Source of the DNA: Halopelagius inordinatus
Lineage (GTDB): Archaea; Halobacteriota; Halobacteria; Halobacteriales; Haloferacaceae
Assembly (NCBI RefSeq): GCF_900113245.1
Contig: NZ_FOOQ01000007.1
Location: 52,714 to 116,713, forward strand
DNA: 64,000 bases
Direction: 5' to 3'
The notes below the pieces were generated by a model. That model was not told the DNA's origin and did no database searches. It was given only the letters and a program-made list of their open reading frames with translations. A program made the position numbers and the translations under genes. The stretch's first letter is position 1. Each line of letters starts with the position of its first letter. Below, in pieces: positions 18,257 through 26,088 of this stretch.

Positions 18257-19852
18257 TTATCGACGCTGTTGCCTTGATGAATGAATGAATAAAATGGTGA
18301 AGCCGAGTGCGACGACGATCCCAACAGTAGCAGAGATCTGACTTACGGATAATGCGAGACCACTCGCTACAAATGTTCCTCCTGCGAGGATGGCGTACCC
18401 GATCGAACGAGTCTGCCGTCGTTGGCTCTGTGCGATCTCCTGAGGTATCACTGTGCGTTCCTGTTCTCGTGCGTCCAGTTCACGATCCAATTTCGTGGGT
18501 AGCCGGAGGAGGGCCCAGAGGGAGGTTTCGATGTCGGACTGAGCTTCGGCGAGTTTCATCCGGGCTGCTCGCTGGAGGAAGCCGTGTTCACGGAGGAACG
18601 CCTGCGCAGCTGCGAGGATATTGAACTCGGGATCGAGCTGTCTAAGAACACCTTCACCGATCGATCCCACCCGAATGACTAACATCACGTCTGGCGGGAT
18701 ACGAAACGGAAACTCTCGGAGCATTCCGACGACCACGTCGATTATCTGCTGCCAGTTCACATCACCACTCCCTTCGAGGTCATCGATAACTAACTCGAGA
18801 ACGTGGCCGACGGCGGCCCTGTCGGCGTCGGGATCGAGTGCACCAAGGGCGACAAGTTCGTCGATGATGGATTCGACATCCCGGTTGACAGCGGCCAGAT
18901 AGAGGTTGATCACGCTCGCTTGCATCGCCGGCGTGAACCGACCGCTCATCCCGAAGTCGTAGAATACGATGCGGCCATCATCGTCGACAGCGAGATTTCC
19001 AGGATGGGGATCGCCGTGGTACACACCGTGATCGAGTCCCATCGTGAAGTAGGCATTCGCCACTCGTCGGGCGACGTTCTCCGGATCGTAGCCCTTCGCT
19101 TCGAGTTCCTCGAGGTCAGTAACCTTCGTTCCCTCGGCGTACTCCATGGTGAGGACACGTTCGGAGCAGACGTCACGAAATACGCGTGGGATCGTAACGG
19201 TCTCATTCTCGTCGGCAGCGAAATTTTCCCGAATCTCCTCCATCATCTGGGCCTCTCGCTCGAAGTCCAGTTCCTCCAGAATGATGCGCTCAAAGTCGTC
19301 CGCCATGTTCCGGAGTGAGAAACTGAACCGATCAGGTGCGAGAAACAGTGCAAGGGGAACGAGGCGACGAATAATGCGCAGATCGGTCTCGATGAGGTCC
19401 TTGATTCCGGGGCGTCTTACTTTCACGACCACCTGTTTTCCCTGATAGGTCGCCCGATAGACCTGTGCTAGCGATCCGCCGGCGATGGGTTCGGGATCGA
19501 AGTCGTCGTACGAGTGATACCCGACGTCTTCGGCGAGAGCCGGAATCATCTCTCGATACGGACCCGCCGGGATCGCATCTTGGAGCACTGCGAACTCCTC
19601 CGCGTACACTTGCGGAACGAGATCTGGGCGCGTCGAGAGAACTTGGCCGATCTTTACGAACGTCGGCCCAAGGTTGAGCATCGCCTCCCGTAGACGGCGG
19701 GCACGCTGCTCGTGCTGGTCCCGTGGCACAGTGCGTGACCCACCGACGATCAGAAACCGATGCCGGTCACGGAGAAAGCGTAGGATGAACGGAGTGAACG
19801 TCCCGAGAATACGAATTAGACGGAGAAGAAATCGAACCATGGGCGTTGTCAT
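18257..19852 (-). CDS. ABC1/UbiB family atypical protein kinase
   Basis: The 531-residue product has the ABC1 hallmark KIGQ in GPTFVKIGQVLSTRPDLVP, an AGSLAQVY nucleotide loop, VVVKVRRPG with the catalytic lysine, and HGVYHGDPHPGN plus VFYDFGMSG kinase motifs. Two hydrophobic helices at the C-terminus (about 480-525) anchor it in the membrane. UbiB proteins support isoprenoid-quinone lipid metabolism. ATG at 19852 is chosen because the sequence upstream is not family-like and approaches the divergent YHS gene. The SDR gene follows downstream. Confidence 0.88.
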   Translation of the reverse strand: MTTPMVRFLLRLIRILGTFTPFILRFLRDRHRFLIVGGSRTVPRDQHEQRARRLREAMLNLGPTFVKIGQVLSTRPDLVPQVYAEEFAVLQDAIPAGPYREMIPALAEDVGYHSYDDFDPEPIAGGSLAQVYRATYQGKQVVVKVRRPGIKDLIETDLRIIRRLVPLALFLAPDRFSFSLRNMADDFERIILEELDFEREAQMMEEIRENFAADENETVTIPRVFRDVCSERVLTMEYAEGTKVTDLEELEAKGYDPENVARRVANAYFTMGLDHGVYHGDPHPGNLAVDDDGRIVFYDFGMSGRFTPAMQASVINLYLAAVNRDVESIIDELVALGALDPDADRAAVGHVLELVIDDLEGSGDVNWQQIIDVVVGMLREFPFRIPPDVMLVIRVGSIGEGVLRQLDPEFNILAAAQAFLREHGFLQRAARMKLAEAQSDIETSLWALLRLPTKLDRELDAREQERTVIPQEIAQSQRRQTRSIGYAILAGGTFVASGLALSVSQISATVGIVVALGFTILFIHSSRQQRR

Positions 19853-19936
19853 AGAGTTCTTCCGACGGCCCTTAATACGTGCCCGTCGACCTACTTCGAA
19901 ATACCCAATCGGCTTGGAGACGGATCTGTGAACAGA

Positions 19937-20080
19937 ATGCCGAGGGATCCCGTCTGCGGTATGCAACTCAGAGTTGACGAAGCGGTAGCTTCAGTCCGGC
20001 ACGACCAGGTGACGTACTATCTCTGTAGCGAAGAATGTCGACAGCGCTTCGAGAAACAGCCCGCAGTATACACCGAGTAG
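19937..20080 (+). CDS. Short YHS domain protein
   Basis: This 47-residue gene reads MPRDPVCGMQL at its start and continues to VTYYLCSEECRQRFE before TAG. It is a complete YHS domain with the metal-binding cysteines DPVCGM and LCSEEC. YHS/TRASH-like domains bind soft metals and occur beside P1B-ATPases. It is divergent from the ABC1 kinase and precedes a second YHS gene by 64 bases. Confidence 0.8.
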   Translation: MPRDPVCGMQLRVDEAVASVRHDQVTYYLCSEECRQRFEKQPAVYTE

Positions 20081-20144
20081 GGAGCCTACGCACAGTAGCA
20101 AATGGCCGACTGACGTTTATGGAAGGGCGAGGCGTACTGCCAGT

Positions 20145-20465
20145 ATGCCAGTTGAGTCGGTCTGCGGTATGGAAGCCAGCGACTCAAGCGAAATCACCGC
20201 CGATTTCGAGGGGACGACGTTCTACTTCTGTTCGTCCGACTGTCGTGATTTCTTCGAAGAGCACCCGAAGCGATTCGTCGACGAGCCACGACCCCACCTC
20301 TGTGATGCGAGTGGCGTAATGGTACCGCGCTTGCACTACGGCCGCGCCGTCGGTGAGTTCAACCTGACGGTCGCCGACCCGGAATTGCTGAGCGTCGGTC
20401 TCGAGGACGATACCGACCTTCAGTTCGATCTCGAACGGGCGAATAAAGCAGCAGAACGATCGTGA
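20145..20465 (+). CDS. YHS domain protein with C-terminal extension
   Basis: The 106-residue protein starts with a YHS domain (SVCGMEA near residue 6, YFCSSDCRDFF near 27-37) and ends in an acidic extension of about 60 residues with no recognised fold. The pairing with the 47-residue YHS gene upstream suggests local duplication or a two-part metal handling pair. Its stop lies five bases from the stop of the convergent hydrolase gene. Confidence 0.8.
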   Translation: MPVESVCGMEASDSSEITADFEGTTFYFCSSDCRDFFEEHPKRFVDEPRPHLCDASGVMVPRLHYGRAVGEFNLTVADPELLSVGLEDDTDLQFDLERANKAAERS

Positions 20466-20469
20466 TTCC

Positions 20470-21402
20470 TTAGCGAACTTCGGATACTTCGCTACCGTTT
20501 TCGTCGACCGATTCTCGAACCGTCATTTCCAAATCCCGGTCCTCTCGAACCGTCTTGATGAGTGCTTCAAGCAGACTGTTATACGCATTCGGGCGCTCAA
20601 TCATAGCGACGTGACCGGTACGCTGTAGCCTGCAGAAAACGCTCTCAGGAATCCGCCTCGCGGTTCCGCGTGCCCGCTCGATGGGAACAATACCGTCGGC
20701 TGGTCCGTGGATGACGAGCGTTGGGGCATCGACTCGCTCAATATCGAGGCGACCGTCGTACCCCCAGAAGGCCTCGGTGACAGTCGTCCACGCTGAGCGA
20801 CGGTGGGGAAGTGGGTTCGATTGCAGGAAATCTTCGACAACGGCACGTGACGTCCCTTCGTGGAAGCCTACGCTGTAGGCTAACTGCCGTATGAGCGCGT
20901 CGTTCGCGGGAATCTTGTAGAGTTGTAGTGCGAGAAACAGTCGTAAGAGCGGTTTCTCCCACGTGGGTGTTAGGTCGTGGTCACCCCCAGCATGCAAAAC
21001 GAGCCCGGCCGTCGGGTTGCGCTTCGCGTACTCGATTGCGAGGGCGGTACCATAACTGTGGCCGTGGACGATAGGGCACTCGATGTCGAGTTCATCGAGG
21101 AGATTCGCGAGATCGGAAACATGTCCCGAAAGGGTCTGCTCTTGGCGTGTGGTCGATTCTCCGTTGCCGGCGAGCGCGTACGTGACTAGTTTGTGCCTCC
21201 CTTTAAAAGCGTCAAGCTGTGGGTACGGATTCCAAAGTGACCCGAGACCACCGTGGACAAATACGATTGCTGGGTCTGGACCAGGAAGATGCAGTGTCTC
21301 CAGTGTGACTGATTCTGACACCTGAATGGGTGTCGATTCTGGGACCGACTCTCGAACATCGTCGAACTTGACGTATCCCAGAGGGAAGTCAGATGAGGAC
21401 AT
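20470..21402 (-). CDS. Alpha/beta hydrolase
   Basis: The 310-residue protein has the oxyanion-hole motif VFVHGGLGS near residue 48, the nucleophile elbow HGHSYGTA with Ser116, an acid in VIHGPADGIVP near residue 230 and the final His in RTGHVAMIE near 269. These make a complete catalytic triad. The acidic tail after residue 290 is typical for haloarchaea. The substrate is unknown. It is downstream of the HTH/membrane protein pair on the same strand. Confidence 0.85.
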   Translation of the reverse strand: MSSSDFPLGYVKFDDVRESVPESTPIQVSESVTLETLHLPGPDPAIVFVHGGLGSLWNPYPQLDAFKGRHKLVTYALAGNGESTTRQEQTLSGHVSDLANLLDELDIECPIVHGHSYGTALAIEYAKRNPTAGLVLHAGGDHDLTPTWEKPLLRLFLALQLYKIPANDALIRQLAYSVGFHEGTSRAVVEDFLQSNPLPHRRSAWTTVTEAFWGYDGRLDIERVDAPTLVIHGPADGIVPIERARGTARRIPESVFCRLQRTGHVAMIERPNAYNSLLEALIKTVREDRDLEMTVRESVDENGSEVSEVR

Positions 21403-21429
21403 ACCGAAACACTTTGTCGAGTGGGATAT

Positions 21430-21705
21430 TCAGGGATTCGGCGCATAGAGCGCATACAGGATGGAAAGCATTCCCGCCGCCGCGACTAGTGCAGCCACGA
21501 GACCCGCCTGAAAGATCGATACCTGGAGCAGTTCGAATAGAACTCCTTCGAGGAGCCCGCCGAAGCCAATTAGTGCGAACCCAAGGGCGACGTAGAGCAT
21601 CAGCTGTGTTCCGTGGCGTTGGTAGCCGCGATAGGCTTGGTACGCGATAACCAGAGCCAACGCGGTCATGAACAACTTGGCGATGACGAATAATGTGTGT
21701 TCCAT
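21430..21705 (-). CDS. Small three-helix membrane protein (DUF7521-like)
   Basis: The 91-residue protein is almost entirely hydrophobic, with three helices separated by short loops (for example YRGYQRHGTQ after the first). It matches a haloarchaeal family normally found directly after an ArsR-type HTH gene. The same holds here: its ATG is three bases after the stop of the HTH gene. Function unknown, perhaps a membrane partner of that regulator. Confidence 0.7.
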   Translation of the reverse strand: MEHTLFVIAKLFMTALALVIAYQAYRGYQRHGTQLMLYVALGFALIGFGGLLEGVLFELLQVSIFQAGLVAALVAAAGMLSILYALYAPNP

Positions 21706-21708
21706 GAA

Positions 21709-22059
21709 TCAGTCTCCTCGCATGTTTTCGAAGATGGATGTAATCCGGTCCGCGGGATCCGGCCGGACATCGATATGGATGTCAAACCCCTCGTCTCGGA
21801 GGAGGACTTCGATACGTTCGAGACGTGCCTCATACTCCCGATAGTGCCGACCAGCGGGATCGACGTGCGTGTACTCTTCGAGAAGTCCTTGCTCGACGAG
21901 TGTGTTGACGCGACGAGAGACGGTTGGGCGTGACATATCGCATTCCTCGCTGAGTTCTTTTGCAGAGAGTCGGTCCGTGTTCGTCGCCACGAGAATATCG
22001 CGAGCGTACTCGTCGTCGAGTGTGGCAAAGACGGCTGGTGGGCTCAACTCCTCAGTCAC
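21709..22059 (-). CDS. ArsR-type winged-helix transcriptional regulator
   Basis: The 116-residue protein has a clear winged helix: ARDILVATNTDRLSAKELSE, CDMSRPTVSRRVNTLVEQGL and a wing. The C-terminal part (VLLRDEGFDIHIDVRP) is of the kind found in haloarchaeal HTH-DUF7521 pairs. The promoter must lie in the 111 bases shared with the divergent DoxX gene at 22171, so it may regulate that gene too. Confidence 0.8.
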   Translation of the reverse strand: MTEELSPPAVFATLDDEYARDILVATNTDRLSAKELSEECDMSRPTVSRRVNTLVEQGLLEEYTHVDPAGRHYREYEARLERIEVLLRDEGFDIHIDVRPDPADRITSIFENMRGD

Positions 22060-22170
22060 ACTCGCATACTCGTCCTAATGGGGTAAAATAGCCGCCCGGT
22101 TTTCTGACTCAGAACACTGGCTCACCGGTATATCGTCTCTCCCTGCGTACTCTCACTCGGTGAAGTAACA

Positions 22171-22731
22171 ATGTCTACGATTCCCTCTGGCGTTAACCAA
22201 CTTGAGAGCAAGGTCGGTGGCCTGACCGTCGGTGGCCGCGTCCACAGCCTCAGCGCGTGGTTCGTGCTCGCACTCCGCCTCATGATGGGGTATGCGTTCG
22301 CGTACTCCGGGTTCACGAAGATAACGGGCGAATTCGCGGCGGGTAGCTACCTCTCGAACGTCGCGGCGACCAACGGCAACCCCCTCGCGGGAATGTTCGC
22401 GTGGATGGGTTCGACCCCGTGGTTCGTCGAGTTCGCGAACGTAGCTGTCCCGTGGGGCGAGCTGTTCATCGGTCTCGGACTGCTCGTCGGCGCTGTCGTC
22501 CGCCTCGCGGCGTTCTTCGGCGCGCTCATGATGGTCATGTTCTACTTCGGGAACTGGGACATCGCCCACGGCGTCATCAATGGCGACTTCGCGTACATGC
22601 TCGTGTTCCTCGCGGTTGCGGCGTTCGGTGCGGGCCGCATCCTCGGGCTCGACAAGTACATCGAACAGTACGAGGTCGGCGGCGAGGCGCTCGTCGAGCG
22701 CTACCCCGTCCTCGAGTACATCCTCGGCTAA
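22171..22731 (+). CDS. DoxX family membrane protein (copy 2)
   Basis: The 186-residue protein is closely similar to the DoxX at 387-941, sharing long stretches such as NVAVPWGE, MFYFGNWDIAHG, INGDFAYMLVFL and YIEQYEVGG. Four membrane helices are predicted by eye. Its codon usage is GC-richer than copy 1, which suggests the two copies have different histories. It is followed by a SHOCT protein gene on the same strand and is divergent from an ArsR-type regulator. Confidence 0.87.
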   Translation: MSTIPSGVNQLESKVGGLTVGGRVHSLSAWFVLALRLMMGYAFAYSGFTKITGEFAAGSYLSNVAATNGNPLAGMFAWMGSTPWFVEFANVAVPWGELFIGLGLLVGAVVRLAAFFGALMMVMFYFGNWDIAHGVINGDFAYMLVFLAVAAFGAGRILGLDKYIEQYEVGGEALVERYPVLEYILG

Positions 22732-22761
22732 CCACGCCGAACCATTTCAGGAGAAATATAC

Positions 22762-23151
22762 ATGACAAACTCAATTCAACCACGCGGTACTCGTTCCCTC
22801 GGACTGATCGTCGTCGGTGCGCTGACGGTCGCGGTTATCGGGGGTATGGCCCTGACGCACGCAGCCGTCCCGGACGCGGTGATGTGGGACTGGCACTACG
22901 GAATGTGGGACGACGGCCACATGACCGGCTGGGGGCTATGGGGATGGGGCATGATGCTGTTCGGCATCCTCTGGATGGCCCTCATCATTGGTCTACCCAT
23001 CTATCTCGTCTATTGGCTGGCTACCCGATCTCAGGCTGACGGACCCGCCGAGGATAGAGCCCTCGTGACTCTCCGTGAGCAGTACGCCCGCGGTGAGATC
23101 GACGACGAAGAATTCGAACGCCGCCGTGGCCGCCTCGCGGCGAATCGCTAA
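22762..23151 (+). CDS. SHOCT domain membrane protein
   Basis: The 129-residue protein has two hydrophobic helices (residues about 13-33 and 64-88) around a Trp/His/Met-rich loop, DWHYGMWDDGHMTG, and a C-terminal SHOCT domain LREQYARGEIDDEEFERR. SHOCT is a short oligomerisation module. The His/Met-rich loop could bind copper; this is inference. It lies 30 bases after doxX copy 2 in the same operon. Confidence 0.8.
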   Translation: MTNSIQPRGTRSLGLIVVGALTVAVIGGMALTHAAVPDAVMWDWHYGMWDDGHMTGWGLWGWGMMLFGILWMALIIGLPIYLVYWLATRSQADGPAEDRALVTLREQYARGEIDDEEFERRRGRLAANR

Positions 23152-23269
23152 CATACGTCGCTACCGAAGAGGAGAGCTACTACCGACATCCTCCGAGATG
23201 GAAATCACACCCATCGCGGATTTTCAGATAATTCATGGACATTGGAGTAGCTGATCTGTACGAGAGAAC

Positions 23270-23563
23270 CTACGCAGGCGCAGACTCTCCAATCTCGATG
23301 TACTGATGCTCCCACTCACGGCGAGCTTCGATTTCACGGCGGCCGCGGCGCGTGAGCGTATAGACGTTCGTCCGGCGGTCCTTCTCACCTTTCTCGACGA
23401 GGCCTTTCTCGACGAGCGTGTCCAGATTCGGATAGAGCCGGCCGTGGTTGATCTCCTGTTCGTAGTAGTCGTCGAGTTCGGCCTTTACTGCGAGCCCGTG
23501 TGGTTCCTCAAGCCCGGCGATCACGTACAAGATATCCCGCTGGAACCCGGTTAGATCGTGCAT
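23270..23563 (-). CDS. PadR family transcriptional regulator
   Basis: The 97-residue protein begins MHDLTGFQRDILYVIAGLEE, continues with the PadR winged-helix pattern INHGRLYPNLDTLVEKGLVEK and the DRRTNVYTLTRRGRREI wing. ATG at 23563 is the family start; the longer frame to 23752 runs into the promoter of the divergent DUF1931 gene. Targets are unknown. Confidence 0.85.
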   Translation of the reverse strand: MHDLTGFQRDILYVIAGLEEPHGLAVKAELDDYYEQEINHGRLYPNLDTLVEKGLVEKGEKDRRTNVYTLTRRGRREIEARREWEHQYIEIGESAPA

Positions 23564-23666
23564 CCGTCCGTTCCCTATCTTTGAGGGGTGGCATATGTTC
23601 TCTCTGGTGCTCGAAGGCCAATATTCGATACGACGAGGCGAGAACCCTGCGTGAGAACTTCGAACC

Positions 23667-23674
23667 TTTATATA
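23667..23674 (+). promoter_or_regulatory. TATA box of the DUF1931 gene
   Basis: TTTATATA is 26 bases upstream of the ATG at 23700, the spacing of an archaeal promoter with leaderless transcription. Confidence 0.6.
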
Positions 23675-23699
23675 GTGGACAAGAGAAGTCCGCGATGGA

Positions 23700-23867
23700 A
23701 TGTCTGACCTAATCGTCAAAGCAGCCGTGAAGGACGCACTCTCGGACCACAACGTCTCGGCAGATTTCTACGATGCCCTCAACGAAGAGGTCGCCGAACT
23801 GCTCGACGACGCCGCAGAGCGTGCTGAGGCCAACGACCGGAAAACGGTCCAGCCCCGCGACCTGTAG
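23700..23867 (+). CDS. DUF1931 family histone-fold-like small protein
   Basis: The 55-residue protein starts MSDLIVKAAVKDALSDHNVS and ends NDRKTVQPRDL. This matches haloarchaeal DUF1931, a family with a single histone-like fold related to archaeal histones and NF-Y. It may bind DNA. ATG is leaderless with a good TATA box. It is divergent from PadR and 75 bases before xseA. Confidence 0.85.
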   Translation: MSDLIVKAAVKDALSDHNVSADFYDALNEEVAELLDDAAERAEANDRKTVQPRDL

Positions 23868-23942
23868 GCCTGCGTAACGCAGCCAAACCCGGCACTCGAA
23901 CGTAGCTTTTTGAGGTTCCTGTTCAGAAGTTAGGAAACGGAG

Positions 23943-24995
23943 ATGGCGGACGCACCGGATACCGAACGGCAGGCGGTCGAACCCGATGCGAGAGAGGTCC
24001 TTAGCGTGTCCCAGCTGAACGACCGGATCGCGTCGGTCGTTCAGGACACGCGTGCCCTCAACGGCGTCCGCTGTATCGGGGAGGTCACTGATCTCCACCA
24101 GAATAGCACGGCGCTCTACTTCACGCTCACCGACGGCCAGGCCGAGCTCCCCTGTATGATCTGGGCGAACCGTTACCGGGAGATGGACGTCGATCTCGAG
24201 GACGGGACCGAGGTCATCCTCGAGGGCGATATCGACTACTGGGTCGAGGGTGGGAAGATCGACCTCAAACCGTGGGAAGTGATCGTCGTCGGCGACGGCG
24301 ACCAGGCGGCTGCCGTCGAACGACTGCGAAGCGAACTCGAAGAGCGTGGCTGGTTCGACGACGAGCAGAAACAGCAACCGCCGGCGTTCCCGGAGCGGGT
24401 CGGCGTCGTCACGTCCCTTCGAGGAGACGCCCGGTACGACATCCAGAACGCGATCCACGGACAGGACCCCACCGTTGATATCTTGGTGAAGGACGCGACC
24501 GTCCAGGGGTCGGAGGCGCCGACGTCCATCGCGAACGGCATCCATCATCTCGACCGCTCGGAGGACGTCGACGCCATCATCGTCGGCCGCGGCGGTGGGA
24601 GTGATTCGAACCTCCAGGCGTTCAACACCGAGCGGGTCGCGGAAGCCATCTTCACCGCGAACACGCCCATCGTCACCGCGATCGGGCACACTGACGACCG
24701 GCTAATCGCCGATCAGGTGGCGGATGTCGCAACGATCACGCCGACGGCCGCCGGCGAGTATATCGCGAATTCGCGTGAGGAGTTCCTCGCGAGCGAGATC
24801 GAGCCGCTGGAGCAACAGCTTGTTGCCGCGTACGAGACCTTCCAGCAGGACCACGAACACGAACAGGAGCTCGCCGAAGCAGTTGACGAGGCGGCCGCTC
24901 CCGAGGGGCTTCCGCCAATCTACTACAAGGCCGCCATCGGTGTGTTGCTGTTGCTGCTGTTGATTATCACTGCGCTGTGGCTGGGGGTGATCTAA
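23943..24995 (+). CDS. xseA: Exonuclease VII large subunit with C-terminal transmembrane helix
   Basis: The 350-residue protein has an N-terminal OB fold (LSVSQLNDRI, then CIGEVTDLHQNSTALYFTLT) and the catalytic domain FPERVGVVTSLRGDARYDIQ, IIVGRGGGSDSNLQAFN and PIVTAIGHTDDRLIADQVAD. Exonuclease VII degrades single-stranded DNA. Bacterial XseA is about 450 residues and ends in long coiled coils; here those are shortened and the protein ends in a hydrophobic helix (residues about 328-350) that should fix it to the membrane. xseB follows after two bases. Confidence 0.88.
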   Translation: MADAPDTERQAVEPDAREVLSVSQLNDRIASVVQDTRALNGVRCIGEVTDLHQNSTALYFTLTDGQAELPCMIWANRYREMDVDLEDGTEVILEGDIDYWVEGGKIDLKPWEVIVVGDGDQAAAVERLRSELEERGWFDDEQKQQPPAFPERVGVVTSLRGDARYDIQNAIHGQDPTVDILVKDATVQGSEAPTSIANGIHHLDRSEDVDAIIVGRGGGSDSNLQAFNTERVAEAIFTANTPIVTAIGHTDDRLIADQVADVATITPTAAGEYIANSREEFLASEIEPLEQQLVAAYETFQQDHEHEQELAEAVDEAAAPEGLPPIYYKAAIGVLLLLLLIITALWLGVI

Positions 24996-24997
24996 GG

Positions 24998-25180
24998 GTG
25001 GCAAACGACAAAGAGATCCACGACCGGCTGACCCGTGTCGAAGAAATCATTGAGCAGCTCGATGCGGACGAGTGTGACCTCGATGAAGGGACAAGGCTCC
25101 ACGAGGAAGGTCAGGAACTCTTGGCCGAAGTGCGGCAAATTCTCGACAACGGGCGTGGAGAGGTCGTGGAACTCGAGTAG
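24998..25180 (+). CDS. xseB: Exonuclease VII small subunit
   Basis: The 60-residue protein is a helical hairpin with the family pattern RLTRVEEIIEQLDADECDLD, LHEEGQELLAEVRQIL. The GTG at 24998 is chosen since it gives the standard length and lies two bases after the xseA stop. It forms the regulatory/structural subunit of exonuclease VII. Confidence 0.88.
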   Translation: MANDKEIHDRLTRVEEIIEQLDADECDLDEGTRLHEEGQELLAEVRQILDNGRGEVVELE

Positions 25181-25195
25181 AGCGCCATCCTAGCC

Positions 25196-25235
25196 TTAAC
25201 CAACAGACAACGGTATCTAACCCTTTGTTGGTTAA
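25196..25235. repeat. Spaced inverted repeat, site 1 (TTAACCAACA / TGTTGGTTAA)
   Basis: Arms at 25196-25205 and 25226-25235 are perfect complements with a 20-base spacer. It is 148 bases upstream of the first gene of the secretion operon and is one of four such sites in the window. A TATA-like TATAATTTA follows at about 25270. Confidence 0.75.
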
Positions 25236-25382
25236 CGGTACCTTTGCGAGGTGAACGAGCGCTCCGGTTATAATTTACTTTAGCTTTTTGCGCCAGTTGG
25301 TGGCCAGAAAGCATATACCGATCTTCTAGCTATCGCACCACCATGGACCGGGGTTCAACCGGTGCATACCCACCCCGCACAT

Positions 25383-25631
25383 ATGATCACACGGGCAGTC
25401 ACCATCGAAGACATCGATGATCTGTACCTGACGTGGAACAGCCATATCAACGGGTCCGCTCTCTATCGCCGCGCCCTCCGAGATGAGATGAAGCTTCGCG
25501 ACGTCGACCCCGACGAGCTTCGAGATCTCTTCGAACGGGCCCGCGAACAGGGCTACACGAAAGACGAGATCGTCGACGAGACCAACCGCTACGCTGATCT
25601 GAAAGCACTCGTCGACGACGCAGAGGAGTAA
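25383..25631 (+). CDS. Hypothetical helical protein, first gene of the secretion operon
   Basis: The 82-residue protein is acidic and helical, for example DELRDLFERAREQGYTKDEI. No family is recognised. ATG at 25383 is preferred because an upstream in-frame start adds only proline/histidine-rich sequence. It is six bases ahead of the pilin-like gene, so it belongs to the operon that ends with the coupling ATPase. Confidence 0.65.
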   Translation: MITRAVTIEDIDDLYLTWNSHINGSALYRRALRDEMKLRDVDPDELRDLFERAREQGYTKDEIVDETNRYADLKALVDDAEE

Positions 25632-25637
25632 CCCGCT

Positions 25638-26060
25638 ATGTCACAGGACAATACGCCCTCCGAGACGGCTTCGAATCGCGCTGAAAGCCATCCGACGGCA
25701 TCGAGTAGGCTTCCCAGGCAAGCTGTGTTCATCGTCGTCGTCCTGAGCCTGTTCGCTGTGGAACCCGCCGCCGCACAGACGAATGCCGTCTGTAGTGCGG
25801 ACAACCTCCCCAGCATGATCGAGGGCTTCTTCCAGCTTACCACGGCGCTGGGCATTGTCGGCCTCGCAGTCGTGTGGCAGGCTGACTCCCTTATCGAGAT
25901 GTTCACGATCACGCCCGAGCAGAAGAAGGGCCTCAAGCGGCACAAACGGTCGGCGATGAAATCCGCGGTCGTCCTCGTCGCCCTCGGACCACTCTACACC
26001 GTCGCTGGGTCGATGATGAACCTCCCGCTGGCGCAGTGCGTCGACCTCGCCCCCTGGTAG
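25638..26060 (+). CDS. Small two-helix secreted membrane protein, VirB2-like candidate
   Basis: The 140-residue protein has a hydrophilic N-terminus, a hydrophobic signal segment ending AVEPAAAQ (cleavage-like, near residue 47), then two further membrane helices around residues 67-85 and 108-125, with a basic loop KKGLKRHKRS between. Two cysteines in the presumed outer parts could pair. This layout is that of VirB2/TrbC pilins. The assignment rests on layout and position, not on a sequence match. Confidence 0.5.
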   Translation: MSQDNTPSETASNRAESHPTASSRLPRQAVFIVVVLSLFAVEPAAAQTNAVCSADNLPSMIEGFFQLTTALGIVGLAVVWQADSLIEMFTITPEQKKGLKRHKRSAMKSAVVLVALGPLYTVAGSMMNLPLAQCVDLAPW

Positions 26061-26088
26061 GCGACTACCACCCCCGTCGCGAGCCCCC

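Noticed and set aside
25340..25382. Possible tRNA/att-like GGGGTTCAACCGG segment before the secretion operon
   Set aside because: The T-arm-like sequence is not part of a cloverleaf; no acceptor or anticodon stems could be matched.
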